From Baffinella frigidus (Eukaryota > Cryptophyceae > Cryptomonadales > Baffinellaceae): a stretch of 40,619 bases of DNA. The notes under the pieces are model-generated. The model was not told the origin of the DNA and searched no databases. It worked only from the letters and a program-made list of their open reading frames with translations. The stretch spans positions 485,834-526,452 of the forward strand of contig MU646438.1 of NCBI GenBank assembly GCA_026770585.1, read 5' to 3'. Position numbers and translations under genes: made by a program. Below, piece by piece: positions 38,535 to 40,619 of this stretch. Position 1 is the first letter of the stretch. Each line of letters opens with the position of its first letter.

Positions 38535-38960
38535 TTAGGGTTTGGGGGTCGGGGAATAGGGATGAGAGATTTGGGTTTGGGGTGTGGGGTCCAGGATTTA
38601 GGCAGCAGGTCAGGCGAGCGCTGACAGAGACACTCGCGCACACGGACACGCAGGTTTTGTGGCCGCCACTTGTGTGGGGATGAGGTATTAGGGTTTAGGG
38701 TTTAGGGTTTAGGGTTTAGGGTTTAGGGTTTAGGGTTTAGGGTTTAGGGTTTAGGGTTTAGGGTTTAGGGTTTAGGGTTCAGGGTTTAGGGTTTAGGGTT
38801 TGGGGTTCTGGGTTTAGGGTTGAGGGTTGAGGGAATAAGGTTCAGGGCCGTCACCTGGGGTTTAGGGTTTAGGGTTTAGGGTTTAGGGTTTAGAAATTAG
38901 GGTTTGGGGTTTAGGGTTCAGGGATGAGAGATTCAGGTTTGGGGTGTAGGGTCCAGGGTT
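38535..38960. repeat. telomere-like tracts with a duplicated spacer
   Basis: The longest perfect TTTAGGG run of the window (38689-38778, about 13 units) plus degenerate flanks. The spacer TTTAGGCAGCAGGTCAGGCG with the following ACACGC-rich stretch occurs at 38597 and 38958. Confidence 0.9.
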
Positions 38961-39128
38961 TAGGCAGCAGGCCAGGCGAGCGGCAGGTGCAGGGACACGC
39001 GCGCACAAGGACACGCAGCGCCGTAGGAGCCTACCTACAGTAGCACTCTGCCCATGCGCCACGGACCACCCTGCCAACCTACGGAACCAAAGCCTCTCGG
39101 GCGTCCCGGCAAGTCCTCGAGGGTTACG

Positions 39129-39188
39129 AGAGAGTGGTTCAGGAGGACCGAGAGTGGTTCAGGAGGACCGAGAGTGGTTCAGGAGGAC
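39129..39188. repeat. three 20-bp direct repeats
   Basis: GAGAGTGGTTCAGGAGGACC occurs three times in a row. Confidence 0.9.
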
Positions 39189-39237
39189 CACCCTACGAGC
39201 TGCGTGTCGCCTCTCGAGAACCCCCTGAAAGGTGTCC

Positions 39238-39342
39238 GTAGGGTTTGGGGTTTAGTGTTTGGGGTTTAGTGTTTGGGGTTTAGTGTTTGGGGTTTAGTGT
39301 TGGGGGTTTGGGGTTTGGGGTTTGGGGTTTGGGGGTTGGGGT

Positions 39343-39395
<53 letters not shown>

Positions 39396-39485
39396 GGTGT
39401 AGGGTTTGGTAGTTAGGGTTTGAAGTCTGGGTTTTAGTGTTTGGGGTTTAGGATTTGGGGTTTAGGGTTTAAGGTTTGAGGTTTC
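39238..39485. repeat. telomere-like tract with (GGGTTGA)n block
   Basis: TTTGGGGTTTAGTG, TTTGGGG and about eight GGGTTGA units, then TTTAGGG variants. Confidence 0.9.
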
Positions 39486-39689
39486 CGTAAGGCGAGCGCC
39501 GGCGAGAGGCGAGAGAGGTAGGGTGTGGGGGGGTGGAGGGAGGGGAGAAGGTGGGCACGGTGAGGGAGGGATGACCTCTCTCTAGGTCCCGCTCAGACAC
39601 AGCCTCGGTCGGGGTGCCTACATGGCGGCCGTGTTGGTATGTATAACAAAGGTCTTTCTATGGACAACAAGGGTCTCTTTCGGACCGGT

Positions 39690-40150
39690 GAGGAGGTTTG
39701 GGGTTTGGGGTTTGGGGTTTGGGGTTTAGGATTCGGGGTTTGGGGATGAGGGTTTAGGGATTAGGGTTTAGGATTCGGTGTTTGGGGTTTGGGGTTTAGG
39801 GTTAAGTAGGTCGGGGTTAGAGCTGGGGCTTCAGGGGTTAGGACCGGCTCGGAGGAAGGAGGACCAGATGATCCTCGGAAGTAGCTCTGCTGCTCCCACG
39901 CCTCCGCCACCGCCTGCCTCCGGTACATTCAGGGTTTAGGTATAGGGTGTAGGGTGTGTGGTTTAGGGTGTAGGGTTTAGGGCTTAGGGTTGGTGGTTTC
40001 TGGTTTTTAGCCACCGCCTGCGAACCAACAGGAACACTGGGCTTAGGGTTCAGGGTTGAGGGTGTAAGGTCTAAGGTTGAGGGTTTAGGGTTTAGGGTTT
40101 AGGGTTTAGGGCTTAGGGTGTAAGGTCTAAGGTTTAGGGTTTAGGGTTTG
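39690..40150. repeat. telomere-like tracts near the right end
   Basis: TTTGGGG and TTTAGGG variants at 39690-39840 and 39928-40150, broken by short unique stretches. Confidence 0.85.
39843..39913 (-). CDS. possible exon of an unidentified minus-strand gene
   Basis: After an acceptor GAGGCAG, the minus strand reads AVAEAWEQQSYFRGSSG, a plausible helix, between telomere-like tracts whose C-rich strand would be sense. Similar GAGGCAG|GCG..GCG starts occur at 40154-40173 and 40471-40490. Without a full gene model this is only a hint of a gene running in from beyond the right edge. Confidence 0.25.
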
Positions 40151-40565
40151 CTGAGCGCCAGCGCCTGCCTCGGATGTCAAGAGGGACAAGAAAACGCGTT
40201 TCTTGCGGATCGAAACCAACATGGCCACTGTTGGGTATTCCCGTCCGTGAAGGCGTTGACTGTCCGCCATCAGAGAGAGACCTGTATTACTACCACGCGT
40301 TCTCGCAGTACCTTGGCCCATAACCAGGGAGAGATAGTTATTGCTACCACCACGTAAACCGGGGTTGAGCACTAAAGGATGACGGAAAGTTGACGGGTTT
40401 GAGCACGTGTTTGAGCTCAAACCCAGCTCAAACGTCAACTGCCCATCCAGTAGTGCGCAGGAGTTGTTCAGCGCCAGCGCCTGCCTCCGAAGTAAAGAGG
40501 GGGAACAAAGCGCGTTTATCGCTCATCGAAAACAACATGGCCACCATGTATTCCGTAAACTGCCC

Positions 40566-40619
40566 GGGGGGGGGGGGGGCTCAAACCCGATTTGTACTTT
40601 GTGCCAGGGGGGGGGGGGG
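40566..40619. other. G runs at the right scaffold end
   Basis: Runs of 13 and 11 G bracket a short stretch. As at the left end, they look like a sequencing or assembly artefact. Confidence 0.6.

Noticed and set aside
38689-38778. True chromosome end
   Set aside because: The TTTAGGG run is internal, flanked by unrelated sequence on both sides, and similar tracts occur in most introns of the window.
1-40619. tRNA or rRNA genes
   Set aside because: I saw no cloverleaf with a TTC-loop motif and no rRNA-like conserved stretch on reading through; a dedicated scan could still find a divergent tRNA.

Overview
The window is eukaryotic nuclear DNA. Every gene I could build is broken by GT-AG introns whose exon phases join exactly, and almost all introns carry TTTAGGG-like (plant-type telomere motif) tracts, short hairpin transposon relics and microsatellites. 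The G+C-rich coding sequence, a putative organelle presequence and a PDZ plus coiled-coil protein family that I recall from cryptophyte algae suggest a cryptophyte-like alga. That placement is an inference from memory. Both ends of the window are poly-G runs and there are two N gaps, so this looks like a whole scaffold of a draft assembly.

Layout: (1) 722-7383, minus: gene A, a PDZ-domain plus long coiled-coil protein in 11 recognisable exons, 3' end missing at the left edge. (2) 7657-13804, plus, divergent from gene A: a phosphoglycerate-mutase-like histidine phosphatase, 7 exons, 272 residues, all catalytic motifs present. (3) 13805-15728: no gene; nested hairpin elements, (GA)n and (CT)n. 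(4) 15729-25334, minus: gene B, a paralogue of gene A. (5) 26215-31598, minus: ESS2/DGCR14 spliceosome-associated protein, 6 exons, 580 residues. (6) 31792-37150, plus, divergent from ESS2: a Nudix protein with the altered box seen in GDP-mannose mannosyl hydrolases, 8 exons, 235 residues. (7) 37151-40619: repeats, with weak hints of a minus-strand gene running off the right edge.

The most interesting signal is in the gene architecture. Gene A carries two introns, made almost only of degenerate CCCTAAA-type repeat, at places where paralogue B has one uninterrupted exon. Removing them restores the B reading frame exactly, so they look like introns gained (or cleanly lost) as telomere-like DNA. 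Across the window these tracts lie with the C-rich strand as the sense strand of the host gene, with a few exceptions. Separately, single exons of the phosphatase, ESS2 and Nudix genes have been copied in tandem or nearby; the phosphatase exon 5 has eight full or partial copies, and an ESS2 exon sits in a 115-bp tandem repeat that runs into an assembly gap. Six copies of one hairpin element all lie inside predicted introns.

The genes do not form an operon-like unit; the two head-to-head pairs (A/phosphatase, ESS2/Nudix) probably share compact bidirectional promoters.
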